From: Candidatus Poribacteria bacterium
Lineage (GTDB): Bacteria; Poribacteria; WGA-4E; WGA-3G
Length of the DNA stretch: 64,000 bases
Direction of reading: 5' to 3'
Assembly: GCA_022827225.1 (NCBI GenBank)
Contig: JAJDTJ010000092.1
Location: 1 to 64,000 of the forward strand
The translations under genes and the position numbers were made by a program. Within the stretch, counting starts at the first letter, position 1; every line of letters begins with the position of its first letter. The notes under the pieces were generated by a model. The model was given only the letters and a program-made list of their open reading frames with translations. It ran no database searches and had not been told where the DNA came from. Shown one piece after another: positions 18,047-25,838 of this stretch.

Positions 18047-19042
18047 TTATTCTTCTAAGACATTGACAAAACAATCTTTCGCTTCAACTGTTTTGGAAAT
18101 CAACCCTTTTTCGTAAGCAAATTTCGCAAAAGCATCCCATTTTTCGATAGATTGGACTTGTGTGGTCGCGAATACATCCAGCGTATCCCGAAATGCCAAT
18201 TCCTCTAATTCTTTATTCGCATCGGGATTCGCTCTGAAAAACAGTTGTAGGGCATCGTCCGGATTCTCTTTCGTCAACTGAATCGCTTCTTGAATTGCTG
18301 TCATCAGTCTCTTAGCAGTTTCTGGATGTTTTTCCAAATAAGCGTCATTCGTAATAATGACTAACTCATAATAGTCCGGGATACCGTGTTTCTCAAGTGC
18401 GAAATAACCTGCTTCTGCCCCTTCAAGTTTCAACAAGTTAATCTCGTAATTCCGAAACGGTCCGATCACTGCATCAATTTGACCGCTTAGCATGGGTGCC
18501 ACGATATTTGTGCCTACGTTTATCAGTTCATAGTCATCTTCGGACAATCCTGCATTCGCCGCGATGGCATTAAACAGAAGCACATCCAACGGCGCGACTG
18601 TGTATCCGATTTTTTTCCCTTTGAAATCTGCTGGTGTTTTAATGCCGGTCTTCTTCAAAAAACTAATTGTGTTGAGTGGATGCTCCACGAGTAAACCGAT
18701 GGATTTGACCGGCAAAACTTCTTCGCTCGCGCGCGCAATTGTCACGCTCTGTTGGTAACTCACAGCAAATGGATATTTCCCCGCTGCCACCAATTTGAGA
18801 GGCGCATCTGGATCGCCACCCCAGAGGAGTTCGACTGCCAACCCGTGTTTGGCAAAGAGCTTATTCTCTTGTGCAACATAAAGCGGCGCGTGATCTATGT
18901 TCGGTGCCCAGTCGAGAAGCAACGTAACTTTTTCCATTTCGGAAACTTTAACTTTTTCATGGCTGTCCGCGTTGCTGTCAATAGGTCCAGTTAAGAGTAT
19001 ACCACAACTGATGAGAAACATTAAGCAAATTGCTGTTTTCAT
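18047..19042 (-). CDS. thiY: ThiY-like periplasmic substrate-binding protein (NMT1/THI5 family)
   Basis: The 331-residue product starts with a signal peptide (MKTAICLMFLISCGILLTG) and is a type II periplasmic binding protein with the NMT1/THI5 opening LLLDWAPNIDHAPLYVAQE. Further family marks are LLWGGDPDAPLKLVAAG, FAVSYQQSVTIARA, FKGKKIGYTVAPLDV and GQIDAVIGPFRNYEI. ThiY binds formyl-aminopyrimidine, a thiamine breakdown product or pyrimidine precursor. Its place behind a TPP riboswitch with thiO-thiS-thiG supports this substrate. Located 39 bases after the permease gene. Confidence 0.85.
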   Translation of the reverse strand: MKTAICLMFLISCGILLTGPIDSNADSHEKVKVSEMEKVTLLLDWAPNIDHAPLYVAQENKLFAKHGLAVELLWGGDPDAPLKLVAAGKYPFAVSYQQSVTIARASEEVLPVKSIGLLVEHPLNTISFLKKTGIKTPADFKGKKIGYTVAPLDVLLFNAIAANAGLSEDDYELINVGTNIVAPMLSGQIDAVIGPFRNYEINLLKLEGAEAGYFALEKHGIPDYYELVIITNDAYLEKHPETAKRLMTAIQEAIQLTKENPDDALQLFFRANPDANKELEELAFRDTLDVFATTQVQSIEKWDAFAKFAYEKGLISKTVEAKDCFVNVLEE

Positions 19043-19081
19043 GAGATTTTCCTTTCTAATTTCCTATAAATGTGAGTACGA

Positions 19082-19834
19082 CTAATAATTCCCCTGATGT
19101 CGCCACGGCATTACATACCGTTCTAATAGGGTCATCAGTCCAAAGAGACTTAGACCTAAAAGTGTTAAACAGAAAATAGCAGCAAATACCAATGAAACTT
19201 GGAGCTGCCCATTCGCATACAACATCAGGTATCCGAGTCCGGCTTTTGCACCGACCCATTCGCCGATGACCGCTCCGATTGTGGAGATGGATATGCCGAT
19301 CTTCGCACCTGAAAAAATAAAGGGCAGTGCCGACGGGATACGCACTTTCCAGAGTATCTGCCACCGAGTCGCTCGAAGAATCCGGAACAAGTTTACTGTA
19401 TCTGGATCGGTAGACTTCAAACCATCTAATGTATTCAGCACAATCGCGAAAAATACGATCAGTGCCGCCATAATTACTTTTGAGGCGATCCCGAAACCGA
19501 ACCACAGCACCAACAGCGGCGCAATAGCAAAAACCGGTACCGTTTGTGAACCGATGACATACGGATAGAACGCTCGCTCCAGCACCGGAAACTCAAACAT
19601 CAACACGGCTAACGGGATACCGATGCTCACCGCAAGGACGAATCCGAGGAGCATCTCTTCTAAGGTTACAAGCGTATGTTTCAGCAATTGTTCGTGTTCC
19701 ACAAATACAGTTACCACAATTTTTGAGGGCGGTGGCAGAATGTAACGCGGTATATTAAAGATATGCACGCTGGTTTCCCATATTCCCAATACTACGAATA
19801 GGATCGCTACAGGTGCGGCGAATTTACTGAGCAT
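19082..19834 (-). CDS. thiX: ThiX-like ABC transporter permease
   Basis: The 250-residue inner-membrane protein has about six hydrophobic segments and the BPD-type permease signature; EWVGAKAGLGYLML near residues 196-209 is the cytoplasmic EAA-type loop. The nitrate/sulfonate/taurine permease group (SsuC/ThiX) has the same layout. The ATG at 19834 follows the riboswitch terminator and has AAGGAC upstream; a longer frame would run back through the terminator and is rejected. No ATPase (ThiZ) gene is in the unit, so the ABC component must be shared or elsewhere. Confidence 0.82.
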   Translation of the reverse strand: MLSKFAAPVAILFVVLGIWETSVHIFNIPRYILPPPSKIVVTVFVEHEQLLKHTLVTLEEMLLGFVLAVSIGIPLAVLMFEFPVLERAFYPYVIGSQTVPVFAIAPLLVLWFGFGIASKVIMAALIVFFAIVLNTLDGLKSTDPDTVNLFRILRATRWQILWKVRIPSALPFIFSGAKIGISISTIGAVIGEWVGAKAGLGYLMLYANGQLQVSLVFAAIFCLTLLGLSLFGLMTLLERYVMPWRHQGNY

Positions 19835-19853
19835 ACGTCCTTGTTCCTTAAAG

Positions 19854-19897
19854 CAAAAAACCGTTTTCCGTTTTGGGTATAACCAAAAGGAAACGGT
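19854..19897 (-). terminator. Riboswitch-controlled intrinsic terminator
   Basis: On the minus strand ACCGTTTCCTTTTGG pairs, with small bulges, to CCAAAACGGAAAACGGT around a TTATA loop, followed by TTTTTTG. It lies about 100 bases downstream of the TPP aptamer and 20 bases before thiX, the right place for transcription attenuation. Confidence 0.8.
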
Positions 19898-19993
19898 GCC
19901 CCGCCTCAGCGGAAGAGATTCGCAATTAGAAGTATAACGCCTAATTGCCATAATCTCTTAAGAACGGACCGACGTTCGTCGTCCTTCTTTATG

Positions 19994-20078
19994 TCTCCCT
20001 ACGCTGGCATGACCCAGATCAGGTTCAATGGGTGTTTTCTCAGCTCTTCAGCTCTTAAAGCACGTAAGAGCACCCCAC
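19994..20078 (-). promoter_or_regulatory. TPP (THI-box) riboswitch aptamer
   Basis: Read on the minus strand the segment runs from GGGGTGC through CTGAGA, ACCCATTGAACCTGATCTGG and ATGCCAGCGTAGGGAG. These are the conserved parts of the thiamine pyrophosphate aptamer: the P1 strands, the pyrimidine-sensing CUGAGA and the pyrophosphate-sensing arm. It controls the downstream thiXYOSG unit; TPP binding should favour the terminator at 19854-19897. Confidence 0.95.
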
Positions 20079-20095
20079 AATGTTTTACAAGAAAT

Positions 20096-20125
20096 ATTAT
20101 ACACGATTTCCAGTTTCTAATGCAA
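20096..20125 (-). promoter_or_regulatory. Sigma70-type promoter of the thiamine operon
   Basis: On the minus strand TTGCAT (20120-20125), an 18-base spacer and TATAAT (20096-20101). Transcription would begin about 10 bases before the riboswitch. Confidence 0.7.
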
Positions 20126-20225
20126 ATAATTATTTTTCTGATATATCAACGTCCAAAAACTGTTGGGGTCTACAAACCGATAATCGGAAATCGGATACAT
20201 TTTTAATCCCATTTTCAACCCTGTC

Positions 20226-20254
20226 TTGCATGCTGATTTCTTTTATGTTATACT
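20226..20254 (+). promoter_or_regulatory. Sigma70-type promoter of the ArsA-like gene
   Basis: TTGCAT (20226-20231), a 17-base spacer and TATACT (20249-20254) lie 42 bases before the ATG at 20297. It is divergent from the thiamine promoter about 100 bases away. Confidence 0.65.
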
Positions 20255-20296
20255 ATAAAAGGTGTAATACAAATTTTGACGTCTTAGGAATCCGAC

Positions 20297-21490
20297 ATGC
20301 GAATTATCCTTTACACAGGCAAGGGTGGAGTCGGCAAAACGACCATCGCTGCCGCCACCGGTATCAAACTTTCTGAACTCGGCTATAAAACAATCGTCAT
20401 CTCGTTGGATGTTGCACATTCGCTCCGAGACGCTTTTGATAACCATGAAAAACTTGTCTATCAGAAAAAAGAGAAACAGATCCGAATCAGTGAGAACCTC
20501 TGGATACAGGAAATCAATGTGCAAGAAGCCATTGTTGAATACTGGGACGACGTTTACAACTACATCCGTTCGTTGCTGAACCGTTCCGGACTTGACAGTC
20601 TCGTTGCGGAGGAGATCGCGGTGTTCCCCGGGATGGAAGAAATTTGCGCCTTGCTCTATATCAACCAGTACGTCCGGAAAAAAAGCTACGATGTGATTAT
20701 CCTCGACTGCGCACCTACCGGTGAGTCGCTACGGTTCGTAAGTATCCCGACGACGTTAGAGTGGTACATGAACCACATCTTCAAATTGGAGCGCGGGCTG
20801 GCAAAGGTCGCCGGGCCCGTAATCGAGAAGGTCAGCTCCGTGCCTATTCCCAGGGACAACTATTTCCAGAATATCCAAGACCTATTTGATAAACTCGAAG
20901 GGATTGACAACGTTCTGACAGACCCCGAAATTACGACTGTCCGGTTGGTAACCAACCCAGAGAAAATCGTAATCAAAGAGACGCAACGAGCGTTTATGTA
21001 TTTTTGTCTATACGGACTCTGTATTGATGCCGTGATTATTAATCGGATTTTTCCTGATGGCGTTGATGCAGCATATTTTCAGGCTTGGAAACAGACGCAG
21101 CAACATTATATCAAAGAAGCGATGGACTACTTCTCGGACGTACCGATCTGGAAGGTGAACCTTTTCGCAGAAGAGATTGTCGGCGAATCCGGACTACACG
21201 CCTTAGCAGACGCACTCTATTCTGACATTGATCCAGCAGATCAGTTCGCTAAAGAGAGTCCGTATCAATTCCGAAAGACAGATGACACCTACCAATTGTC
21301 GATGCGTCTGCCGTTTCTGAGTAAGGAGGAGATCGGATTGACGAAACATGGTGATGAGTTGATTATCACAGTCGGAGGTTTCAAGCAGCACGTCGCATTA
21401 CCGCGGACCCTCTCGAATAAAAAGACAGCTGGCGCAAAGTTAACCGGAGACCAACTCGTAATTAAGTTTGCTGCGGAGAGTCAGGAGTAA
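20297..21490 (+). CDS. ArsA/Get3-family ATPase with HSP20-like C-terminal domain
   Basis: The 397-residue product begins with the deviant Walker A of the ArsA/MinD class, GKGGVGKTT (residues 8-16, signature lysine included). It continues with the switch I region ISLDVAHSL and the switch II-like LDCAPTGESLRF, as in the single-domain ArsA of non-arsenic contexts. The last 80 residues (YQLSMRLPFLSKEEIG, GDELIITVGGFKQH and VALPRTL) form an HSP20/alpha-crystallin-like beta domain, as described for ArsA_HSP20 proteins. No arsB, arsC or arsR is near, so arsenite export is unlikely; a role in targeting or protecting membrane-associated proteins is more plausible (inference). A membrane protein gene follows 22 bases later. 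Confidence 0.85.
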   Translation: MRIILYTGKGGVGKTTIAAATGIKLSELGYKTIVISLDVAHSLRDAFDNHEKLVYQKKEKQIRISENLWIQEINVQEAIVEYWDDVYNYIRSLLNRSGLDSLVAEEIAVFPGMEEICALLYINQYVRKKSYDVIILDCAPTGESLRFVSIPTTLEWYMNHIFKLERGLAKVAGPVIEKVSSVPIPRDNYFQNIQDLFDKLEGIDNVLTDPEITTVRLVTNPEKIVIKETQRAFMYFCLYGLCIDAVIINRIFPDGVDAAYFQAWKQTQQHYIKEAMDYFSDVPIWKVNLFAEEIVGESGLHALADALYSDIDPADQFAKESPYQFRKTDDTYQLSMRLPFLSKEEIGLTKHGDELIITVGGFKQHVALPRTLSNKKTAGAKLTGDQLVIKFAAESQE

Positions 21491-21512
21491 AAAAGGCGGA
21501 ACTGGAGCGTGT

Positions 21513-22271
21513 ATGCAAGTCAAAACGGATAGAGCGATTTACGTTGTAACAGGTACCACGCTTTTAACGTTTTTAATCGTAAACCGTGTGGGGACTATTG
21601 GGCTTCGCGATCCAGGCGTATTAATTTGGCTGCTCTATCCGAACGTATTAATTGCAGCCATTTTGTTTTTTTATTGTATCTTACAAGCGGATGAAGACGT
21701 ATCCTTACTTTCAAGCAGTGCCATTTTTGGCGTAGCAGCGGTGCTGACGTACGTTCCGATGGACTGGTTTTTCTCACGGAAGATGCGCCTTATCTTTTAT
21801 CTACGTTCAGATTTTTTCGCAAGTGTAACCACACCGATAGGAATCATCTTGAATTGGGTGGTGTTCGCGACGTTGGCGGCTTACTGTTATCAAAGGCTCG
21901 CGACGGTTTTCCAAACCCGTTTGGCTGATGCGACTGAGAACCCGAGGCTCGGTTTTATCGGGACTGCGACCTTGGCAGCCGCTCTTACCGGTATCGGTGC
22001 CGCGATTGGAAGTATCGTGATTTACGCCCTTGGGGCATCACATCTGTGGATCTGGAATGCCGCACAAGTGGATCATATCCCTCAGATTGCGTCTGTCCCG
22101 GTTTTTGTGCCGATCGCTTTTCTGATCGCGTTTCTGTTATGTCCGTACGTCTTCGGTGTAACCGGCAGTTTTCTCAGGGAGCAGCACACCGGTGTGGCGG
22201 GGATACGCTGCGGTATTTTTATCGGGGCACTTCAGTTTCTCGGTTTTCTAATGTTTTATGCCTGGAGATAA
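21513..22271 (+). CDS. Uncharacterised polytopic membrane protein
   Basis: I do not recognise the family. The 252-residue product is strongly hydrophobic with about six or seven membrane segments, for example VVTGTTLLTFLIVNRVG, VLIWLLYPNVLIAAILFF, IILNWVVFATLAAYC and IAFLIAFLLCPYVFGV. The ATG at 21513 follows CTGGAG; earlier in-frame starts overlap the ArsA-like gene. It lies between the ArsA-like ATPase and hslV, and 36 bases separate it from hslV. The tight arrangement suggests co-transcription. Possible roles include being the membrane client or receptor for the ArsA-like protein, but nothing in the sequence proves it. Confidence 0.65.
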   Translation: MQVKTDRAIYVVTGTTLLTFLIVNRVGTIGLRDPGVLIWLLYPNVLIAAILFFYCILQADEDVSLLSSSAIFGVAAVLTYVPMDWFFSRKMRLIFYLRSDFFASVTTPIGIILNWVVFATLAAYCYQRLATVFQTRLADATENPRLGFIGTATLAAALTGIGAAIGSIVIYALGASHLWIWNAAQVDHIPQIASVPVFVPIAFLIAFLLCPYVFGVTGSFLREQHTGVAGIRCGIFIGALQFLGFLMFYAWR

Positions 22272-22307
22272 CTTTAGTTTTTAATTACAACAAAAGAGGA
22301 AACCTCA

Positions 22308-22868
22308 TTGCAAGAAAGAAAAATCGGGGGCATGCGAATTCGTTCGACAACGATTTTAGCCGTACGGCGTGACGGTCAAGTCGCTATTGGGGGCGACGGT
22401 CAAGTCACTTTAGGGGATACGGCGATCAAACATGGGGCGCGTAAAATTCGTAGGATCCATAACGATAAGGTCCTGATCGGTTTCGCCGGTTCCGCGTCGG
22501 ATGCGATTACACTGTACGAAAATTTGGAAAAAAAATTGGAGCAGTATCGTGGAAACCTTCAGAAGTCGGCAGTGGAACTTGCCCGGGAGTGGCGCAGCGA
22601 TAGGGTGCTTCGCCAAGTAGATGCCCTGATGATTGCTGCAGATGCCAACGATAGTTACCTTATTTCGGGGAGCGGTGATGTCATCGCACCCGACGATGAC
22701 ATTACCGCTATCGGTTCCGGTTCATCTATTGCCCTCGCAGCAGCGAAAGCCATGCTCAAATACTCAGATTTAACAGCACGCGAGATCGTTTCAGAAGCAC
22801 TCCAACTTACAAGTGAAATTTGTATCTATACCAACGCGCGAATCGAAATTGATACCATAGACATATAG
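22308..22868 (+). CDS. hslV: ATP-dependent protease subunit HslV
   Basis: HslV is the threonine peptidase core (double hexamer) of HslUV. The product shows [24 protein letters not shown], with the catalytic Thr exposed after removal of a short propeptide, then [71 protein letters not shown] and [16 protein letters not shown] lies 8 bases before the TTG at 22308 (186 residues); an ATG at 22332 would give 178 residues, closer to the family norm but with no good ribosome site. hslU follows 47 bases later. Confidence 0.93.
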   Translation: MQERKIGGMRIRSTTILAVRRDGQVAIGGDGQVTLGDTAIKHGARKIRRIHNDKVLIGFAGSASDAITLYENLEKKLEQYRGNLQKSAVELAREWRSDRVLRQVDALMIAADANDSYLISGSGDVIAPDDDITAIGSGSSIALAAAKAMLKYSDLTAREIVSEALQLTSEICIYTNARIEIDTIDI

Positions 22869-22915
22869 TCCGATGCAAAACGGATAGGTTTGATAATTTT
22901 CCGGGAGGTTTAACC

Positions 22916-24403
22916 TTGGAGAAATCTAATGCAATACATGAAAAAAGCACTTTAGCAGAGGCACTCACACCGCGGCAGATTGTTCAGGAATTGGATAAGT
23001 ATATCATCGGACAGTTTGAGGCGAAACGGTGTGTCGCTATTGCCCTCCGCAACCGCGCACGGCGACAAATGTTAGGTGAAGATATGCAAGACGAGGTTTC
23101 ACCTAAAAACATCATTATGATCGGTTCAACAGGGGTCGGCAAAACCGAAATCGCACGCAGACTCGCACGTCTCGTTGATGCACCATTTATTAAAGTAGAA
23201 GCCTCAAAGTATACCGAAATCGGGTACGTCGGGCGAGACGTTGAATCCATGATTCGTGATCTCACCGAAATTGCCATTGGGCGTGTTAAAGCCGAACAAG
23301 CCGAGGCAGTTGAAGAAAAGGCACGCGAATTCACCGAAGAACGGTTGCTGGATTGCATCTTTCCGATGCCACGATCGCTACAGCAACGTCCACGCTTGGA
23401 AAAAGAGGCAATTGACGAATCTGAGGAAGAGGATGAGAGCACAGCCCTCCAACTGCCTTTCGATCTCGGAATCGATGCTGAAGCCGAAGCCGAAGAAGAC
23501 CGCGAGAGAGAACGAGAACGCTATCTCAAAACACGCGAAAAATTTAGGGAATGGCTGCGCGAAGGTAGACTCGAAGATAAACCTGTCGAGATCAGCGTCA
23601 AGCACCAGAGCGTACCCTTCGTTGAAATCTTCTCACCGAGCGGTATTGAGGAGATGGATATCAATTTCAAGGATATGTTTAGTAACATCCTCCCGAACCA
23701 GACGAAGAAACGACGCGTTCCTGTCTCCGAAGCACGGACGCTCCTGATGCAAGAAGAATCTGAGAAACTCATTGATATGGATGCCGTCATCAGCGAAGCC
23801 ATCCGACGTGTTGAAGATTCCGGCATCGTCTTTTTAGATGAAATTGATAAGATCGCAGGTAGAGAATCGCGGCACGGACCCGATGTCTCACGCGAAGGCG
23901 TACAACGCGATATACTCCCGATCATTGAAGGTAGCACCATAACTTCAAAATACGGCGCTGTACGGACGCACCACATCCTCTTCATCGCCGCTGGCGCTTT
24001 CCATGTGTCAAGCCCGTCCGACCTCATCCCCGAGCTACAAGGGCGGTTCCCGATTCGCGTGGAACTGAAAAGTCTAAATAAAGAGGACTTTAAGTCTATC
24101 CTGACGGAACCTAAAAACGCGTTGGTGAAACAATACACCGAACTGCTCAAGACTGAAGGGATCGAGGCGACGATTACCGAGGACGCAATCGACGAAATTG
24201 CGGCACTCGCTTTCCAAGTTAATGAATCGGTCGAGGACATCGGCGCACGCCGCTTGCACACTATCATGGAGAAACTCTTTGAAAATCTCTTCTTTGAAGC
24301 ACCAGACCTTGACAATCAAGAGGTCACGATTGATGCAGATTACGTCAAATCGGAATTGGATGAAATCGTCAAAGACCAAGATTTGAGCAGATATATCCTC
24401 TAA
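22916..24403 (+). CDS. hslU: HslU ATPase subunit
   Basis: HslU is the AAA+ unfoldase that feeds HslV. The 495-residue product has the N-terminal [16 protein letters not shown], Walker [10 protein letters not shown] (about 70-78), the pore loop [13 protein letters not shown], Walker [12 protein letters not shown] (about 302-312), sensor-2 region [14 protein letters not shown] and the C-terminal RYIL that docks into HslV. The I-domain insertion (about 150-240) carries an unusually acidic, low-complexity stretch (DESEEEDES and [14 protein letters not shown]). The start codon is TTG with GGGAGG upstream; this length matches the usual 440-470 residues plus the acidic insert. Confidence 0.93.
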   Translation: MEKSNAIHEKSTLAEALTPRQIVQELDKYIIGQFEAKRCVAIALRNRARRQMLGEDMQDEVSPKNIIMIGSTGVGKTEIARRLARLVDAPFIKVEASKYTEIGYVGRDVESMIRDLTEIAIGRVKAEQAEAVEEKAREFTEERLLDCIFPMPRSLQQRPRLEKEAIDESEEEDESTALQLPFDLGIDAEAEAEEDRERERERYLKTREKFREWLREGRLEDKPVEISVKHQSVPFVEIFSPSGIEEMDINFKDMFSNILPNQTKKRRVPVSEARTLLMQEESEKLIDMDAVISEAIRRVEDSGIVFLDEIDKIAGRESRHGPDVSREGVQRDILPIIEGSTITSKYGAVRTHHILFIAAGAFHVSSPSDLIPELQGRFPIRVELKSLNKEDFKSILTEPKNALVKQYTELLKTEGIEATITEDAIDEIAALAFQVNESVEDIGARRLHTIMEKLFENLFFEAPDLDNQEVTIDADYVKSELDEIVKDQDLSRYIL

Positions 24404-24539
24404 GTTGACTGTCGCGGTGGTGTTTCCATTAATGCTCACAGCGCGCGATCGGCAACGAAAACGCTAAACTTTATTTCGGAACCCGCTTGCCATGAAGTTT
24501 AAGAAAATATTTCGGTAATTGATGGACAATAAATGGTTT

Positions 24540-24571
24540 CCCTACTACAAACAGACAGGTTTGTAGTAGGG
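24540..24571. repeat. Perfect 13-bp hairpin in the 24404-24650 gap
   Basis: CCCTACTACAAAC pairs exactly with GTTTGTAGTAGGG over a 6-base loop, followed by CGATTCATCGC, itself a small palindrome. There is no T run, so it is more like a REP-type repeat than a classical terminator, though it may end the hslVU transcript. The rest of the gap, between hslU and the WD40 gene, shows nothing else recognisable. Confidence 0.6.
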
Positions 24572-24650
24572 CGATTCATCGCACGTTCTAACGTTACCGA
24601 ATTAAAAAATTAATCTTCATCCGAAAAGGCAAGCGGAAGGGAAACTCACC

Positions 24651-25838
24651 GTGCGAAATTTACAAGTTTTCGTCCTTCTCGCCTTGTTTTATCTCTCCTT
24701 TTTAACGAGTCCGTTTGCCCAGGATAGGACACCGCGGCGTTTGCCGGAGGGCACACCCTTCGGCACAACAGCAATCAATGCCACAGTTTTCTCAGATGAT
24801 GGCACACGGCTCGCTGTCGCAACTACAAACGGTATCGCAGTGTCCGATACCTATACCGGCAAAGAACTGGTGATGCTTCCTGCATCGATGGATACTGTAA
24901 CCACGTTGGCGTTCTCACCCGATAACCAAAGACTTGCCAGTGCGGGCACGGACGCTACCCTCCATCTCTGGAACATATATACGGGTGAACACACAACTGC
25001 CCTCATAGGGCACACCTATCCGAGTGTATCGTTAGCCTTCTCGCCTGATGGTAAAACCCTCGCCAGCGGGAGTTTCAGAGAAATCCGTCTCTGGGACTTA
25101 AGCATTGAACAGCCAGTCCGGACCGCCGTCCTTAGCGGACATCGGGATATGGTCACCACCTTGGCGTTCTCACCAGATAGCAAAATACTTGCCAGCACAA
25201 GTTTTTACGGAACAGTTCTATTGTGGGACCTGGAGACCGGTCAACGCCGATACAGCCTCGCCGCACATACAGACGCAATCACAGCACTCGCTTTCTCACC
25301 GGACGGCCAGACCTTAGCAAGCGGCGGATATTGGAGCCCGGACACCGATAGCACAATCCGTATATGGGATATACATACCGGTCAACTTCTGAGGACATTT
25401 GAAGGACATACCGAGCCGATCTTCGCCTTAGCGTTTACGCCAACGTCGGATAGTGTTTATGGAAACACACTCATAAGTGCAGGTTGGGACAACGCAATTC
25501 GTCTCTGGAGCCCGCAAACAACGGAATTACAAGGAACTTTTGAAAGTGATACCGCTCCGATTCTTGCCGTAGCATTCTTACAAGGACCCCGGTCTGTTAC
25601 CGCGGGTACCCACGGCAGTACCCTTGCAAGCGCGAGTCTTGATGGCACGATCCAATTGTGGCCTCTAACATCTGTAAGGAGACCGTGGGATGTCAACGCC
25701 GACGGTGTTGTAAACGTTTTAGATTTAACCTTTGTTGCCGCACGCTTTGGACAAGCGACACCAGACCTTAACGGGGACGGCATCGTCAACATTTTGGATC
25801 TCGTCCTCATCTCACAGCACTTTGGAGAAAAATTATGA
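24651..25838 (+). CDS. Secreted seven-bladed WD40 protein with dockerin-like tail
   Basis: The 395-residue product starts with GTG and a signal peptide (FVLLALFYLSFLTSPFAQ, cleavage after about residue 24). It then has seven WD40-type repeats marked by FSPDG/FTPTS motifs and LWN or LWD ends, one complete propeller. The last 55 residues carry two Ca-binding loops, DVNADGVVNVLDLTFVAARF and DLNGDGIVNILDL, in the arrangement of a type I dockerin. Dockerins dock to cohesins, so the protein may be part of a surface complex. Its stop overlaps the next WD40 start (ATGA), so the two are coupled. Confidence 0.78.
   Translation: MRNLQVFVLLALFYLSFLTSPFAQDRTPRRLPEGTPFGTTAINATVFSDDGTRLAVATTNGIAVSDTYTGKELVMLPASMDTVTTLAFSPDNQRLASAGTDATLHLWNIYTGEHTTALIGHTYPSVSLAFSPDGKTLASGSFREIRLWDLSIEQPVRTAVLSGHRDMVTTLAFSPDSKILASTSFYGTVLLWDLETGQRRYSLAAHTDAITALAFSPDGQTLASGGYWSPDTDSTIRIWDIHTGQLLRTFEGHTEPIFALAFTPTSDSVYGNTLISAGWDNAIRLWSPQTTELQGTFESDTAPILAVAFLQGPRSVTAGTHGSTLASASLDGTIQLWPLTSVRRPWDVNADGVVNVLDLTFVAARFGQATPDLNGDGIVNILDLVLISQHFGEKL

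Noticed and set aside
19835..19951. 39-residue extension of thiX
   Set aside because: It would be translated from the riboswitch terminator hairpin, which lies upstream of the natural start.
23521..24315. Antisense frame of 264 codons inside hslU
   Set aside because: Composition is serine/arginine rich as expected for a mirror of a charged protein; hslU is certain.
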